From the NCBI GenBank assembly GCA_963281255.1, contig OY725502.1, positions 3,286,001 through 3,350,000 of the forward strand: 64,000 nucleotides of DNA, written 5' to 3'. The notes below the pieces were generated by a model. The model saw only the letters and a program-made list of their open reading frames with translations. It did no database searches and was not told the origin of the DNA. Shown in pieces: positions 32,567 to 43,520 of this stretch. The position numbers and the translations under genes were made by a program. This stretch comes from Aphrocallistes beatrix (taxonomy: Eukaryota > Porifera > Hexactinellida > Sceptrulophora > Aphrocallistidae). Position 1 is the first letter of the stretch. Every line of letters begins with the position of its first letter.

Positions 32567-33358
32567 TTAAACTTCTCTGTGTATGCAATAATGTCGTGCT
32601 AAGCTTGAAGAACGAGAAAATGATTTAGAGCAAATAACGCATGTATACGGCTTCTCTCCAGTATGAATACGATAATGGCTCGTTAGACTTGAAGCATCAG
32701 CAAACGATTTCGAACAAGTTTCGCATGTATACGGCTTCTCTCCAGTATGTGTACGATAATGTCTCGTTAGACTTGAAGCATCAGAAAACGATTTCAAACA
32801 AGTTTCGCATCTATACGGCTTCTCTCCAGTATGTGTATGATAATGTCGTGTCAAGTTGGAAGGTTGAGAAAAAGACTGCGAACATGTTACGCATCTATAT
32901 GGCTTATCTCCAGTATGAGTACGATAATGTCTCGTTAGACTTGAAGCATCAGAAAACGATTTCGAACAAGTTTCGCATCTATACGGCTTCTCTCCAGTAT
33001 GTGTACGATAATGTCGTGCCAAGTTAGAAGGTTGAGAAAAAGACTGCGAACATGTTACGCATCTATATGGCGCAGTATGTGTATGATTATGTTGTTTTAA
33101 CCTTGAAGAATGAGGAAACGATTTTGAACAGATGCGGCATTTATACGGCTTCTCACCAGTATGGATCATCAGGTGTCCTTTCAGATGTGAACGTGTAATT
33201 GATTTTGAACAAACAGGACATTCAGTGAATTTAGTTTTTTTTGCATTCGGAATAGTGTCCATTGTACTAAAATATTCTAATTCTTCTTGAGCTGATTCAT
33301 AGTTTGAATCGGATTCAGTTATCTCTTCAACTTCTAACTGCTTAAATTCCTCTGTCAT
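32567..33358 (-). CDS. C2H2 zinc-finger protein 6 (tail B, shortened), eight fingers
   Basis: The family start MTEEFKQLEVEEITESDSN is at 33358; 10 extra codons upstream (MEYPVIYQSE) are leader read through. The protein is 263 aa: acidic region, basic AKKTKF, short finger CPVCSKSI...HLMIH (with LKGH), then seven ordinary fingers and an abrupt HREV end in place of HNGEKSYNSST. The linker between fingers 2 and 3 is HTAPYRC, three residues short. A two-finger unit (SQPSNL-RHYRTH plus SDASSLTRHYRTH) appears twice in a row, and a third DASSLT finger follows, so the array grew by internal duplication. All ligands present. Probable nuclear DNA-binding protein. Confidence 0.88.
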   Translation of the reverse strand: MTEEFKQLEVEEITESDSNYESAQEELEYFSTMDTIPNAKKTKFTECPVCSKSITRSHLKGHLMIHTGEKPYKCRICSKSFPHSSRLKQHNHTHTAPYRCVTCSQSFSQPSNLARHYRTHTGEKPYRCETCSKSFSDASSLTRHYRTHTGDKPYRCVTCSQSFSQPSNLTRHYHTHTGEKPYRCETCLKSFSDASSLTRHYRTHTGEKPYTCETCSKSFADASSLTSHYRIHTGEKPYTCVICSKSFSRSSSLARHYCIHREV

Positions 33359-34575
33359 TTCACTCTGATATATCACAGGATATTCCACAATTTACTCGTC
33401 AATAATGCGATAACTACTAAAAGAATATTATTGATTATTTATCATCCAATTACTCTAATTTATCTTATATGTTGAAGCTATTCCAGTGTTTCCCTTAGGA
33501 TTATTGGAAAGCGCGTTAATTTTGCAATTTTTGTTCGATTTATTCGGTTAAATTGCATTATTAACAACAAAAGTACGTTTATTTGGCAAGCAAAACGCGC
33601 TTTGCGGAAAACAGTGAACTATTCTATAACTGCTATACCAAAAGAACTAGAAAAGTTCATCATTATATATCATTATATAAAGTTAATTGTACGGGAAAGT
33701 TGAAGATGGCACTGTTATAAGGAGACGTTATCAGGGGCGGAGTTAGGGAAAACATATCATAACAAGGGCAGCGCTAGTTCGCACCACTGGTGTGGCAGAG
33801 CCTTTTAAGGTGATATATTTCTTGAAGATATTGTCTTTTTTTAGGGTGGAAAGTTTTCGTCCTGTAGCAAAAGTGGGATGGTGGCTGCACACTACACCTT
33901 TCGACGATTTGTCATTATATAATGTTATTTTGGAATTCGATTGTGCCCCATCTGGCCTCAACCTTGCTCCCGCTACTTTTTTATAACATATCGGGGGTAG
34001 GAGCTAGGGTTTTACTCCCCTAGTCTCCCCCGAAGATCCGCCCATGGTTGTTATACCAGGAATACAGTGGCGGCACGAGGTTGAGCTTAGGCAGAGCACA
34101 TGCCCAGGATAATTCGTCATTATTATATTGTTGGTTTTTATAGCTGTTGCCTTTTTACGTAGATTTTGGATAGTTTTCGTCTGTAGCAAAAAGGGGATAA
34201 TGTTTGCACATTTTTTGACGATTTGTCATGAATTATGTTTTTTCGGAATTCGAAAAATCAGCGCGGGTGTGGCACACTAGAATTCTCGTAGAGGCAGTGC
34301 ACCACCACTAGTATGGATGTTATAAACTGGTTAGGAATTTCCAACGTTATTGATCATTGTTAACACACAATACTGAAAGGTAAATACATAAACTAGAAAA
34401 ATCAATCCCGCTATTGAAGCTGTATGAGTTGATTGTACGAGTGACTAATAAATTTCTGTTAAACATTCTCATGGATGTAATCTAAGTTGTGCCAACATAG
34501 CTAGTGAATTATTTAGAATAAGTAGTATACGCATATGAATTCCTCCCAGTGTGAGCACAGAGGTGATGATTTTGA
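33359..34575. repeat. Spacer with GTTTTCGTCCTGTAGCAAAA repeats
   Basis: Two direct copies (about 33730-33980 and 34070-34310) share GTTTTCGTCTGTAGCAAAA, TTTGACGATTTGTCA and GGAATTCGA. Further copies lie at 35755-35880 and 43035-43150. Possibly worn hAT elements (CAGGGGCGGAGTTAGGG at 33733), but ends are unclear. From 34315 the 3' flank of gene 7 begins. No coding signal. Confidence 0.5.
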
Positions 34576-35397
34576 TCAAGGAGAATAATTATACTTCTCT
34601 CCATTGTGTATGCGATAATGTCGTGTTAAATTTGAAGAACGATAAAACGATTTTGAACAGGTACGGCATTTATACGGCTTATTTCCTGTGTGTGTATGGT
34701 GATGCCGCGCAAAGTTTGAAGAATGAGAAAACGATTTAGAACAGGTAACGCATTTATACGGCTTTTCTCCGGTGTGTGTACGATGATGTTGTGTTAAGTC
34801 AGCTGATCGAGAAAACGATTTTGAACAGGTAATGCATTTATACGGCTTCTCTCCAGTGTGTGTACGGTGATGCCGTGTTAAGTCGTTAAGTCGAGAAAAC
34901 GATTTTGAACAGGTACGGCATTTATACGGCTTATTTCCAGTATGTATATGGTTATGCCGCGCAAAGTTTGAAGAATGAGAAAATGATTTAGAACAGGTAA
35001 CACATTTATACGGCTTCTCTCCAGTGTGTGTACGATAGTGTAGTGTTAAGTCAGTAGATTGAGAAAACGATTTTGAACAGGTAATGCATTTATACGGCTT
35101 CTCCCCAGTATGTATACGATAATGTCTCGCTAGACTTGAATAATCAGAAAACGATTTTGTACAGGTTACGCATTTATACGGCTTCTCTGCAGTATGGGTC
35201 ACCAGGTGTCTTTTTAAATACATAATTGCGATTGATTTTGAACAAACAGGACATTCAGTGCGTTTTGCTTTTCTTGCAATCGGAAGAGTGTCCATTGCAC
35301 TAAAATATTCTAATTCCTCTTGAGATGACTCATTCTTTGAATCAGATTCAGTCATCTGTTCAACTTCTGACTGCTTATGCGAGCATTCCTCAGTCAT
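34576..35397 (-). CDS. C2H2 zinc-finger protein 7 (tail B), eight fingers, intact
   Basis: 273 aa starting [20 protein letters not shown] at 35397; leader GATACATCACAGTTAATG. The acidic motif is altered to [13 protein letters not shown]. The short finger reads [20 protein letters not shown], followed by seven ordinary fingers and the tail NGEKYNYSP. Fingers 3-5 and 6-8 are a duplicated three-finger block (CITC, CVTC with [12 protein letters not shown]; each with a TGNKPYKC linker). All Cys and His ligands are kept. Probable nuclear DNA-binding protein with a repeated three-finger recognition surface. Confidence 0.9.
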   Translation of the reverse strand: MTEECSHKQSEVEQMTESDSKNESSQEELEYFSAMDTLPIARKAKRTECPVCSKSIAIMYLKRHLVTHTAEKPYKCVTCTKSFSDYSSLARHYRIHTGEKPYKCITCSKSFSQSTDLTLHYRTHTGEKPYKCVTCSKSFSHSSNFARHNHIHTGNKPYKCRTCSKSFSRLNDLTRHHRTHTGEKPYKCITCSKSFSRSADLTQHHRTHTGEKPYKCVTCSKSFSHSSNFARHHHTHTGNKPYKCRTCSKSFYRSSNLTRHYRIHNGEKYNYSP

Positions 35398-36751
35398 TAA
35401 CTGTGATGTATCAGAGTACTTTTAGAAACTTACTGCAACAATCCGAGGACTACTAAAAATATTTATTGATTATGTATTATTCAATTATTCTAATAAATCT
35501 TTTACGGTGAAACCTGTTCATAACCGCTACCAAAAGGACTGGCAAAAAGACTGTTATGTGCAGGTAATCATAAGCTGCACTATCGGTCTGTCGACCGACA
35601 TTTTTTATAATATCTTCGTTGCCTAGGAATTTGCTGCGTCATTTCCGGTTTAAGCTATTTTCAGTAGGGAAGACATACAAGTTTGGGGTAGTTGCTATAA
35701 ATAGAAAAATCCCAGATTAAAATTAGGGATTTATTAACTGTTGTCCCTTTTACACTTGATTATGAATTGTTTTCGTCCAGTAGCAAAATGGAATGATGGC
35801 TGAATTTTTTGATGATTTGTCATTAGCTTATGTTATTTGGGAAAATTCGAGTGTGTCTAACCGCGGGTAGGCTACAATGGCGAATTCTGCTGAGGCCTAT
35901 ACTCCACCAGGCCTCACCATCGCTCTGAAACTATTTACGGGACTATTATCATAATATCAATAATTTGGGGGAATCCACCCGATTATTGGGAGTACTATTA
36001 CATCTCGGTATTTTGAGATTATATGTTGATACCCTAAATTTGAGTGGCCATCGAAATATTCCCCTCACTTCTATAAAGTTAATGTTCGGTCAATTGTACT
36101 GATTTTGAAAATGTGCGTATCACTTCACAAATATGTGTCAGAGTTTTGGCAAGGGTATATTTTGATAAGAAGTTAAGAACACATTCTGCAGAGCTCTCAA
36201 CCTGGATTGGAACAAATTATATTTTGTATAATATAAATTATGGCTCATATGGCTCATCTTACAGGTAATCGTGTGATCATGACATTCATACTTGTACACT
36301 CCAATTGACCAGCCAGATGATGTTGCTCGTAGGGCATTTCAGAATTATTGTTAATTGTACATGCCTAAAATTAAAATAAATCATGCTGTTTGAGTTGGTA
36401 TAGTATATTGGGGTGGACATATTTGTTGATACAGATTAGGGCATACATATATTAAGGTGCGTGCATACTATTGCGCCTTTTAGGTACCTAATGGGGGCGC
36501 AACACACAAAAATTCAGGGTACACCCAATCTGTTGAATAGCAGCGACGTCCATGCTCTATAGGAGCTACACTAAAAAGATGCATTAAGTGCCAACTATCA
36601 TACAAATAAAATAATCCTAAACTAATTCAACAATAAATCAGCAGTTGTAATCAAAGCTGATAAACACTAAAACTAGAAAAATCATCTCGATCTTGCTACG
36701 AAGATGTAGATGTTGGATTGTATCTAATAATTCTCGAACTTTTGAATGCTT
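35398..36751. other. Intergenic, mixed worn repeats
   Basis: 35510-35610 holds a Tigger-like scrap (GTGAAACCTGTTCATAACCGC) and ACTATCGGTCTGTCGACCGACA, a motif also at 40324, 45367 and 48285. 35755-35880 is a copy of the GTTTTCGTCC repeat. 36537-36580 is the zinc-finger 3' module (GACGTCCATGCTCTATAGG). No gene seen. Confidence 0.5.
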
Positions 36752-37396
36752 TCAGGACAACGGTACACATTCATCAGTAGAACAGTGATACGAATTCTCT
36801 CCAGTATGTTTATAACGACGATGCATTGCTAGACTTGAAGATTGACACTGTTTCTTTACAATATGTGTACGATTATGTTTTGATAGACAAGATGATTGAG
36901 AAAATGACTTCGAACAGGTAAGGCATTTGTATGGTTTCTTTCCAGTGTGTGTACGATAATGTTGTGTTAAGTTATTAGATCGAGAAAATGATTTTGAACA
37001 GGTTAAGCATTTATAATATGTTTTCTTTCCAGTGTGTCTACGATTAGGCCTTCTTAAATCTGAAGCTTGAGGAAAATATTTTGAACAGATAACGCATTTA
37101 TGCGGCAAACCTTCATGAGTACGATATTGTCTCGTTCGACTTGAAGCTTCAGAAAACGGTCTTGAACAGATACAGCATTTATACGGCTTCTCTCCAGTAT
37201 GGACCATCAAGTGTCTTTTTAAATATGAACGTGTGATTGATTTGGAACAAACAGGACATTCAATACGTTTAGCTTTTCCTGCATTCGGAATAGTGTCCAT
37301 TGTACTAAAATATTCTAATTCTTCTTGAGCTGATTCATAGTTTGAATCGGATTCAGTTATCTCTTCAACTTCTAACTGCTTATATTCTTCAGTCAT
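36752..37396 (-). CDS. C2H2 zinc-finger protein 8 (tail A, N-terminal CCIC type), damaged fingers
   Basis: 214 aa from MTEEYKQLEVEEITESDSN at 37396. After the short finger CPVCSKSI...HLMVH come a CCIC finger whose first His is Gln (SRTRQYRTH), a CVIC finger whose first His is Pro (DLRRPNRRH), two sound fingers (SRSNNLTQ, SQSSCLSK), and a last finger that has lost its Cys pair (KKQCQSSSLAMHRRYKH), then TGENSYHCSTDECVPLS. Three of six fingers cannot bind zinc normally although the frame is open. The linker EGLPHKC is one residue short and TGKKTYYKC one long, as in genes 10, 13 and 15. Likely a decaying gene. Confidence 0.8.
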   Translation of the reverse strand: MTEEYKQLEVEEITESDSNYESAQEELEYFSTMDTIPNAGKAKRIECPVCSKSITRSYLKRHLMVHTGEKPYKCCICSRPFSEASSRTRQYRTHEGLPHKCVICSKYFPQASDLRRPNRRHTGKKTYYKCLTCSKSFSRSNNLTQHYRTHTGKKPYKCLTCSKSFSQSSCLSKHNRTHIVKKQCQSSSLAMHRRYKHTGENSYHCSTDECVPLS

Positions 37397-37473
37397 TGAC
37401 TACGATATAGCAGGGTACTTTGAGAAACTTAATAGCAAACAATCTGAGAACTGCTAAAAGATAATCCACACTA

Positions 37474-38235
37474 TTAAAACTATATTAATGTATATTCATA
37501 TATTTACAAGCGCGCTTCGCTTGCATGTGCTGACGGACACTTTGTGTCCGCCGGAGGCGACCTTTGGGCGCCTGGACCCACATTGATTAATTATAAGGTA
37601 GATAACATCTCTAAATACGTCGGTCTTTCTGTTATAATCGATATTACTTGAAAAATCATATAATAAGTCAATTTTTCTATCTTTAATGCGTAATGATGAC
37701 GTCATAACAGAGTGATGAGTCATCATTTTTTGAAGTTGTATGATTTTTGGCATGTGGGAGTTTTTGCATGATTTTTGTGTATGACTGTTGTATGATTTTT
37801 GGCATATGGGAGTCTTTTGGCTATAGCTCCACTAAGTTCTGACCTCAGACGAAAATGTCGATTCATCATGGAATTATGACGTCATTGTCACCTTTTTTAT
37901 AATTAGAAATTTCAGTTTTTCGACTATAACTCGGCCATTTTAGGTGATAGAAGGCTGAAATTTTAATAGAATGTGTATATTAATATTATTCACATGTGTA
38001 TAACTATCATCAAAAAATGATGACTCATCACTCTGTTATGACGTCAACATTACTCATCAAAATTTGAAAAATTGACAAATTCGGTTATTTTTTGAGTGAG
38101 ATTGATTATCAGATATATTTAGAGATGCTTTCTACCTTATAATTAATCAATGTTAGCCTAGGCGTCCGAAGAACGCCTCCGGCGGACACAAAGTGTCCGT
38201 CTGCTGCGCAGCGCAAGCGAGCGACTCGCGCTTGA
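37474..38235. mobile_element. Family P, two halves joined head to head
   Basis: A left piece (TCCACACTATTAAAAC, GC core at 37505-37560, TGACGTCATAACAGAG at 37697) reaches about 37740. It is followed, after GTATGATTTTTGGCATG repeats, by an opposite-facing body (TCTTTTGGCTATAGCTCC at 37812, ATGACGTCATTGTC at 37877, TGACGTCAACATTAC at 38038, GC core at 38160-38225). The whole is a large inverted structure. Confidence 0.7.
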
Positions 38236-38415
38236 ATAATAAAATATAGGGAGGCAATCGTCTGTTTATTCAATGGTAGACTTTCATCTATGAATAAAAT
38301 TTTTTAAAATTTCTCTTAGGGATGCACACAATGTGTCTCTTGAGATTTGTATGCTGATAGAATAATTAAGAAAAATTGATTAATTGGTAAGGCTTCTCTT
38401 CTATATGAACTCGAA
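38236..38415. other. Short spacer, possible part of the 39.6-kb relic
   Basis: AAGGCTTCTCTTCTATATGA at 38389 repeats the sequence at 39625 that belongs to the diverged zinc-finger relic. The elements between may have been inserted into it, or this is a duplicate scrap. Confidence 0.35.
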
Positions 38416-39262
38416 TATCTTATATATTAAAACCCTAGGATTTTATTTTGTGTTTGTCCGTATTGATTGAAGAATTGGCAAGTCGTAGAGATATGAAAAT
38501 TGGCATGTAGGTGAATCTAAGCGAAATTTTCACACCTCTGCTAAAAATAGAAAACAAATTTTCACACCTTTCTATACAATATACACTACCCGGACAAAAG
38601 TATTAGGCCACCACGAAAACCTCCATACAAATAGTATTAAAGTGGATCTATTCATAAAGGAATATATGCACAAACTGTAAGAAATATTCTATTTTTGATT
38701 TCGAATTCGTTATCTAGACATTCTAATTACTCATTTTTTGTACTTTCAACACAAATACTTATTCTCATGTAGAAAATTATCAACCTGTGCCACTAATCGC
38801 CATCATATTCAATGGCCGTGACAGAGACAAGTAGCATGAGGTGTCAAAAGTAGATATTTTAAAACTTGAGAGTTAGTAAAAGTGTTGATCCTCTCAATTA
38901 TGAGTAATTAGAATGCGTAGGTCACGAATTTGAATCAAAAATAGAATATTTCTTACAGTTAAATATACCCACTTTAAAACTATTTGTATGGAGATTTTCT
39001 TGGTGGTCGAATACTTTTGTTCGGGTATATGACTACACTCTCACAATAGAAATCATTGTACGACACTACAATACACTGTCATTGATATTAATACTTTAAA
39101 ACCACAACTTATGTTAAATATCTTTTTATTATAATTTATAGCAATAAAAAAGGTTATGTGCATATTTTCACACCATTTAACGAATTTTGAAAATAAGCTA
39201 GAGACTAGCTTCCAACGGTTGACATGTGTTTTTAGGGGTGTAGATTTCGAATATAATATTTC
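38416..39262. repeat. Family R copy 3 (reversed) split by a Tc1-type MITE
   Basis: Begins TATATATTAAAACCCTAGGA and ends TTAGGGGTGTAGATTTCGAA. A second end fragment follows at 39310-39395. The MITE at 38584-39032 interrupts CTATACAATATA. Confidence 0.65.
38584..39032. mobile_element. Tc1/mariner-type MITE, nested
   Basis: CACTACCCGGACAAAAGTAT at the left, GAATACTTTTGTTCGGGTA at the right; second-level arms CCACCACGAAAAC and TTCTTGGTGG. About 450 bp, no transposase. Close relative of 48907-49384. Confidence 0.75.
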
Positions 39263-39509
39263 CAGATCAATATGATAAATTGTGTTTACTTCTGTTTACA
39301 TTAGATACATAAAGTAAACAATTTACAAAAAATAGGCTAGAGACTGGTTTCCAACGATTGACGTGGGATTTTAGGGATGTAGATTTCAAATTATTTCTAT
39401 TATGGACCTAACCTTTCTTCTCCCGTTCTGAATTCATGATACACCGTACATGAATGGCGTTTTTAGTAGTGAATTATTTAAAAAACTCAACTGTCTATTT
39501 GATAGAATG

Positions 39510-40045
39510 CAGGGCGACTCTGCGGACACAACGTGTCCGCAAGCCGCGCAGCGCACGCAAGGAAGCGCGCTTGTGTCTTTTAAGATCAGATGAAAGAGAG
39601 AATTATTTAAAACAAGTAATGCATTGATACGGCTTCTCTTCTCTATGAACTCGAAAATGTGATTTAGAGGCAGTAGAGAAAGATATGAGGCAAGAGAAAA
39701 TGATTTAGAACATATCGGACAGTTATGAGACTTTTTCCTAGTATGAATGCGCAGGTGTAATCGCGAAGATTCAGGATAACGCTTAGGATTAGTGAGATAT
39801 TTGGACAGTTTAGCAAGTATAACTTATTTTCTTCTCTTGGTTATGATACGATTAGAACGTCTAGATGGATGTCTACTTGATGAAGCTTTCGTAGGAGTAT
39901 CTTCACTGAGCTCATCAGAATAATCAGAATCACCATTCCAGTCTAACTGCTGGAACTGTGTCTCCTCTCTATCTGCCACACTGAAGTACTCAGATCCCTC
40001 ATCAGCTGATTCGAAGTCTGAATCATTTTCACTATTCTGTTCCAT
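39510..40045 (-). pseudogene. Diverged zinc-finger relative 9: acidic domain open, fingers lost
   Basis: The open frame 39824-40045 (73 aa) starts MEQNSENDSDFESADEGSEY and keeps the family pattern DS-[ND]-[FY]-ES, acidic, EYFS, then adds SDYSDELSEDT and a basic end SSSRHPSRRSNRIITKRRK before a TAA. In the same frame after the stop, worn fingers continue (SSRLHLRIHTRKKSHNCPIC, SKSFSLASYLS) until about 39600, where a family P GC core (39510-39572) intrudes. The oldest-looking member here. It may make a small acidic-basic peptide, or nothing. Confidence 0.6.
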
Positions 40046-40567
40046 TTTAACTCGTTTTTTTCATCTATCAAGCTAGTACCAAGGATAATTAACAAGTTTT
40101 TAAGTCTAAAATATAATTGAGTGAACTGAATTCTACCATTTTTCTACTGAATTCTATCATTTTTATACTGAAAAATAAGTGGTAAACAATACGTATAATA
40201 ATTACTTCGCCAAACTATAAGTATTCGAAACACTGACGTTCCATCATTTGATTCATTGATTTTCTACGATATTAAAAAAAGATGGTATGATAGAGTTTAT
40301 AGAGGAACCTTTTTTATAGAAATCTCGATCGACAGACCGATAGTACAGCAGCTCCAAGTAAGTGAGATACCTGAAATGTGAACCTCATACTAATACACAT
40401 GGAAATACTCAAAGCATACGTTGAGATCTTGCTTCTGACTAAAATACAAAAATATGTTGAAACTCATAAAATGTTCCCATTATCATTCGGATTCTATACA
40501 TACATAATCAAATACCCTACATTAGTTGAGAATTCACTTATATCTTTAAACAAAGTGAAAATTTAAT
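40046..40567. other. Intergenic, AT-rich, no gene recognised
   Basis: ATCGATCGACAGACCGATAG at 40325 matches the repeat end at 35580, 45367 and 48290. A 62-codon plus-strand frame at 40378-40566 has no recognisable features and is probably chance. Confidence 0.4.
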
Positions 40568-40713
40568 GCTAAGCTTAGCCATAGCCTACTATATATAAGG
40601 CCTAAGAGTAACTTTACCAGGGATGCGGTAGAAGATGGATGAAGAAATACATGAGCTACCTTAAATCATTAAGAAAGCACAATAGAGCTTAGGAATGTAT
40701 TACCAGCATATAT
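40568..40713. repeat. Half of the GCCATAGCCTACT fold-back family
   Basis: TTAGCCATAGCCTACTATAT to GTATTACCAGCATATATAAA matches one arm of the fold-backs at 49622-50025 and 61476-63372; the other arm is absent and a family P element follows at once. Confidence 0.65.
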
Positions 40714-41238
40714 AAATACAAGCGCGCTTCGCTTGCTTGCGCTGCGCGGCTGGCGGACACTTTGTGTCCGCCGGAGGCTCCCTTCGGTCGCCTGTGGTCA
40801 CCCTTGATTAATTATATGGGAGATAACATTTCTAAATACGTCTCCTACTATTATAATCGATATCTCCCGAAAAAGCACCGAATTTGTCAATTTTAAAAAT
40901 TTTGATGAGTAATGATGCCGTCATAACAAAGTGATGAGTCATCATTTTTTGATGATAGCTGCATCATATGTGAGGTATGTTAGTATACATATTCTATTAA
41001 AATTTCAGCCTTCTATCTCCTATAATGGCTGAGTTATGGCCGAATAACTGTGTTGCTTAACTTTTAAAAATGTGACAATGACGTCATAATTCCATGATGA
41101 GTCGACATTTTGCTCTGAGCTCAGAACTTACTGGAGCCATAGCCAAAAATCAGCTTTCTGCGCCTGGCAGTTTCTTCAATCAATTCGTTACAGATATATA
41201 TATATATATAAACAATAATCGAGTTTTAATAGTAAGGA
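40714..41238. mobile_element. Palindromic family P, near-complete
   Basis: GC core with CGCTTCGCTTGCTTGCGC at 40725 and TTTGTGTCCGCCGGAGG at 40762; GTGATGAGTCATCATTT near 40930; ATGACGTCATAATTCC near 41079; right end GAGTTTTAATAGTAAGGA. The left terminal repeat is missing. Confidence 0.8.
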
Positions 41239-41239
41239 T

Positions 41240-41452
41240 AGAAAAGGTGTGAAATATTGTTTTCCAATTTTTCTACAGAGGTGTGAAAATTTCGCTTAGA
41301 TCTTAGTACTTAGTTAATCATAGTCATATCATTTGACACCTACATGCCAATTTTCATATCTCTACGACTTACCAATTCCTCAATCATTTCGGGCAAACAC
41401 ACAAAAGAAAATCCTAGCGTTTTAAAATATAAGATATTGACAAACTGTTAGA
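41240..41452. repeat. Family R, terminal third (copy 4)
   Basis: From GAAAAGGTGTGAAATATTG to AAAATCCTAGCGTTTTAAAA, abutting the family P element. Noncoding. Confidence 0.65.
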
Positions 41453-41670
41453 TATCACAGTAGCGAGCGGACACGCGTAGAACACCGTCCATAGCATAAG
41501 GGCACGCCTTACAGAAGCTGAACTAGATGCAATTAAGTAAAAAATATCAGATCGAATAAATATTCCTAAACTAATTCAATAATAAATCAACAGTTGTAAT
41601 CAATGCTGAAAAACACCAAAATTCGAAAAATCATCTCAATTTCGTTTAAGATGTACAAATTGGACTGTAT
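41453..41670. other. 3' flank of zinc-finger gene 10 with the CGTCCATAG module
   Basis: 41466-41535 carries ACACCGTCCATAGCATAAGG and CAGAAGCTGAACTAGATGC, a copy of the tail-A downstream module. Confidence 0.5.
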
Positions 41671-42433
41671 TTAATAATTCTCAAACTTTTGAATGCTTTC
41701 ACGACAACTGTAAACTTTCATCAGTAGAACAGTGATACGAAGTCTCTCCAGATGTTTACAACGACGATGTATTGCTAGACTTGAAGATTGAAGATTGGTA
41801 CTGTTTCTTTCCAATATGTGTACGATTATGTTTTGATAGAATAGATGTTTGAGAAAATGATTTTGAACAGGCAAGGCATTTATACGGTTTTTCTCCAGTA
41901 TGTGTACGATTATGTTTCATTAAGTCTGAGGATTGAGAAAATGACTTCGAACAGGTAAGGCATTTGTATGGTTTCTCTCCAGTGTGTGTACGATAATGTT
42001 GTGTTAAGTTATAAGAACGAGAAAATGATTTTGAACAGGTTAAGCATTTATAATATGCCTTCTTTCCAGTGTGTCTACGATTATGCCTTCTTAAATCTGA
42101 AGCTTGAGGAAAATATTTTGAACAGATAAGGCATTTATACTGCAAACCACTATGTGTACGATAATGTCTCGTTCGATTTGAAGCTTCAGAAAACGATCTT
42201 GAACAGATACAGCATTTATACGGCTTCTCTCCAGTATGGATCATCAAGTGTCTTTTTAAATATAAACATGTGATTGATTTGGAACAAACAGGACATTCAG
42301 TGAATTTAGCTTTTCCTGTATTCGGAATAGTGTCCATTGTACTAAAATATTCTAATTCCTCTTGAGCTGATTCATAGTTTGAATCGGATTCAGTCATCTG
42401 TTCAACTTCTAACTGCCTATGTTCTTCAGTCAT
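41671..42433 (-). pseudogene. C2H2 zinc-finger gene 10 (tail A, CCIC type), last finger frameshifted
   Basis: The open frame 41756-42433 (225 aa) starts [19 protein letters not shown]. The short finger CPVCSKSI...HLMIH is followed by five good fingers (CCIC, CLIC, CLTC, CLTC, CLAC). The CCIC finger is joined by the short linker SGLQYKC and the next by the long TGKKAYYKC. The frame leaves the family sequence after IGKKQYQSS because of a 7-bp tandem duplication (TCTTCAA on the coding strand, near 41785); a further small deletion follows near 41755. The tail SLAIHRRCKH is readable in the next frame to the stop at 41671. The six-finger truncated protein is intact up to there. Closest in finger order to gene 8. 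Confidence 0.82.
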
Positions 42434-43520
42434 TAACTATGATATAGCAGGGTACTTTAAGAAACTTCAACAACCCAAGAAAATTATTGTTAAAAGATAA
42501 TTATTGTTATGTATTAAGTATTTATTCTAATATATCTCAAATAATGAAACGGACAAAGCAGAATTTTTACCGAAAACCGGTGTCAGAATTTGATCGAATA
42601 TGCAAATAGGAAAATGAAGGAAATTGTGAAATGAAGATATAAGAATTTGATTGAAAAGTTTTCCGATCTCGGTAAATGATCAAAATGCTATTACAGGTGA
42701 CTCCGATTCATCAGGACACTTTGGTTCCGGATATTTTCTCCCGATTAAAAGTTCTCAATTAACCGATGAAATTTAGTATTTGTTTCTATGTATAGGAACC
42801 TTTCCGTTCCTGGAGACTTATCCCAATGAAGGGGTTACCCCGATTAAGCGGTGCCCTGATTGCTTTTGATCATTTTCCGACATCGGAAAACTTTTCGGTC
42901 CAATTCCCACAAACAAGTTCGATCAAAATCAGGCTACTCGATAAGAGTCTATAGTTATCCTATTTATAAACAAGGGTCCAAGTGGATATTTTTAGAATTG
43001 GAAAAGCATTTTGACAAGTGAGAAAGAGGTGAAGAATGCACATTTTTGACGATTTGTCATGAATTATATTGCTTTACAATTCGAATGTACCAATTGCGGG
43101 TGGGGCACACTAGAATTCTCCAGGGACCTGTGGCCTCACCCTCGTCCCCCCACTGGTATCGAAGTTATAAACTAGTTGGGAATTTCCAAAATTATCAGTC
43201 AAGAATTGAAACAAAAGCTAAAACGTAAATATTAAAACTAGAACAAATAATCTAAATCTAGTTGAAGCTGTACGACTTGAATTATACCTACATAATAATT
43301 CTCGTAAAAACTTTAAATAGTCACAGGTGTACCTTAAGGTGCGTCAACCCATTGGACGATACAGAATGGGTTTCTCCCAGTGTGGAGATGTAGTTTAAGC
43401 TATGATATGCTATATAATGATTCTGATCAGGTAGAAGAATTATACTCTCTCCATTGTGTGTGCGATAATGTCGTGATAAGTTTGAAGGAAAATAAAACGA
43501 TTTTGAACAGTTATGGCATT
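42434..43520. repeat. Spacer with a Tigger-like MITE (about 42701-42870)
   Basis: GGACACTTTGGTTCCGGATA and CCCGATTAAAAGTTCTCAAT match the MITE carried in the arms of the 8.1-10.7-kb fold-back. 43035-43150 is a copy of the TTTGACGATTTGTCATGAAT repeat. From about 43175 the 3' flank of gene 11 begins with the fossil finger near 43375-43400. Confidence 0.5.

Noticed and set aside
32641-33027. Long plus-strand frames across zinc-finger genes (also 6853-7203, 34551-34739, 43380-43924, 53981-54223, 57312-57515)
   Set aside because: They are antisense shadows of the 84-bp-periodic finger arrays; the repeated YTASLQYVYDNV-type text is the complement of the HTGEKPYKC linkers.
41671-41874. A separate gene MPVQNHFLKHLFYQ...
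   Set aside because: It is the end of zinc-finger gene 10 read in a shifted frame.
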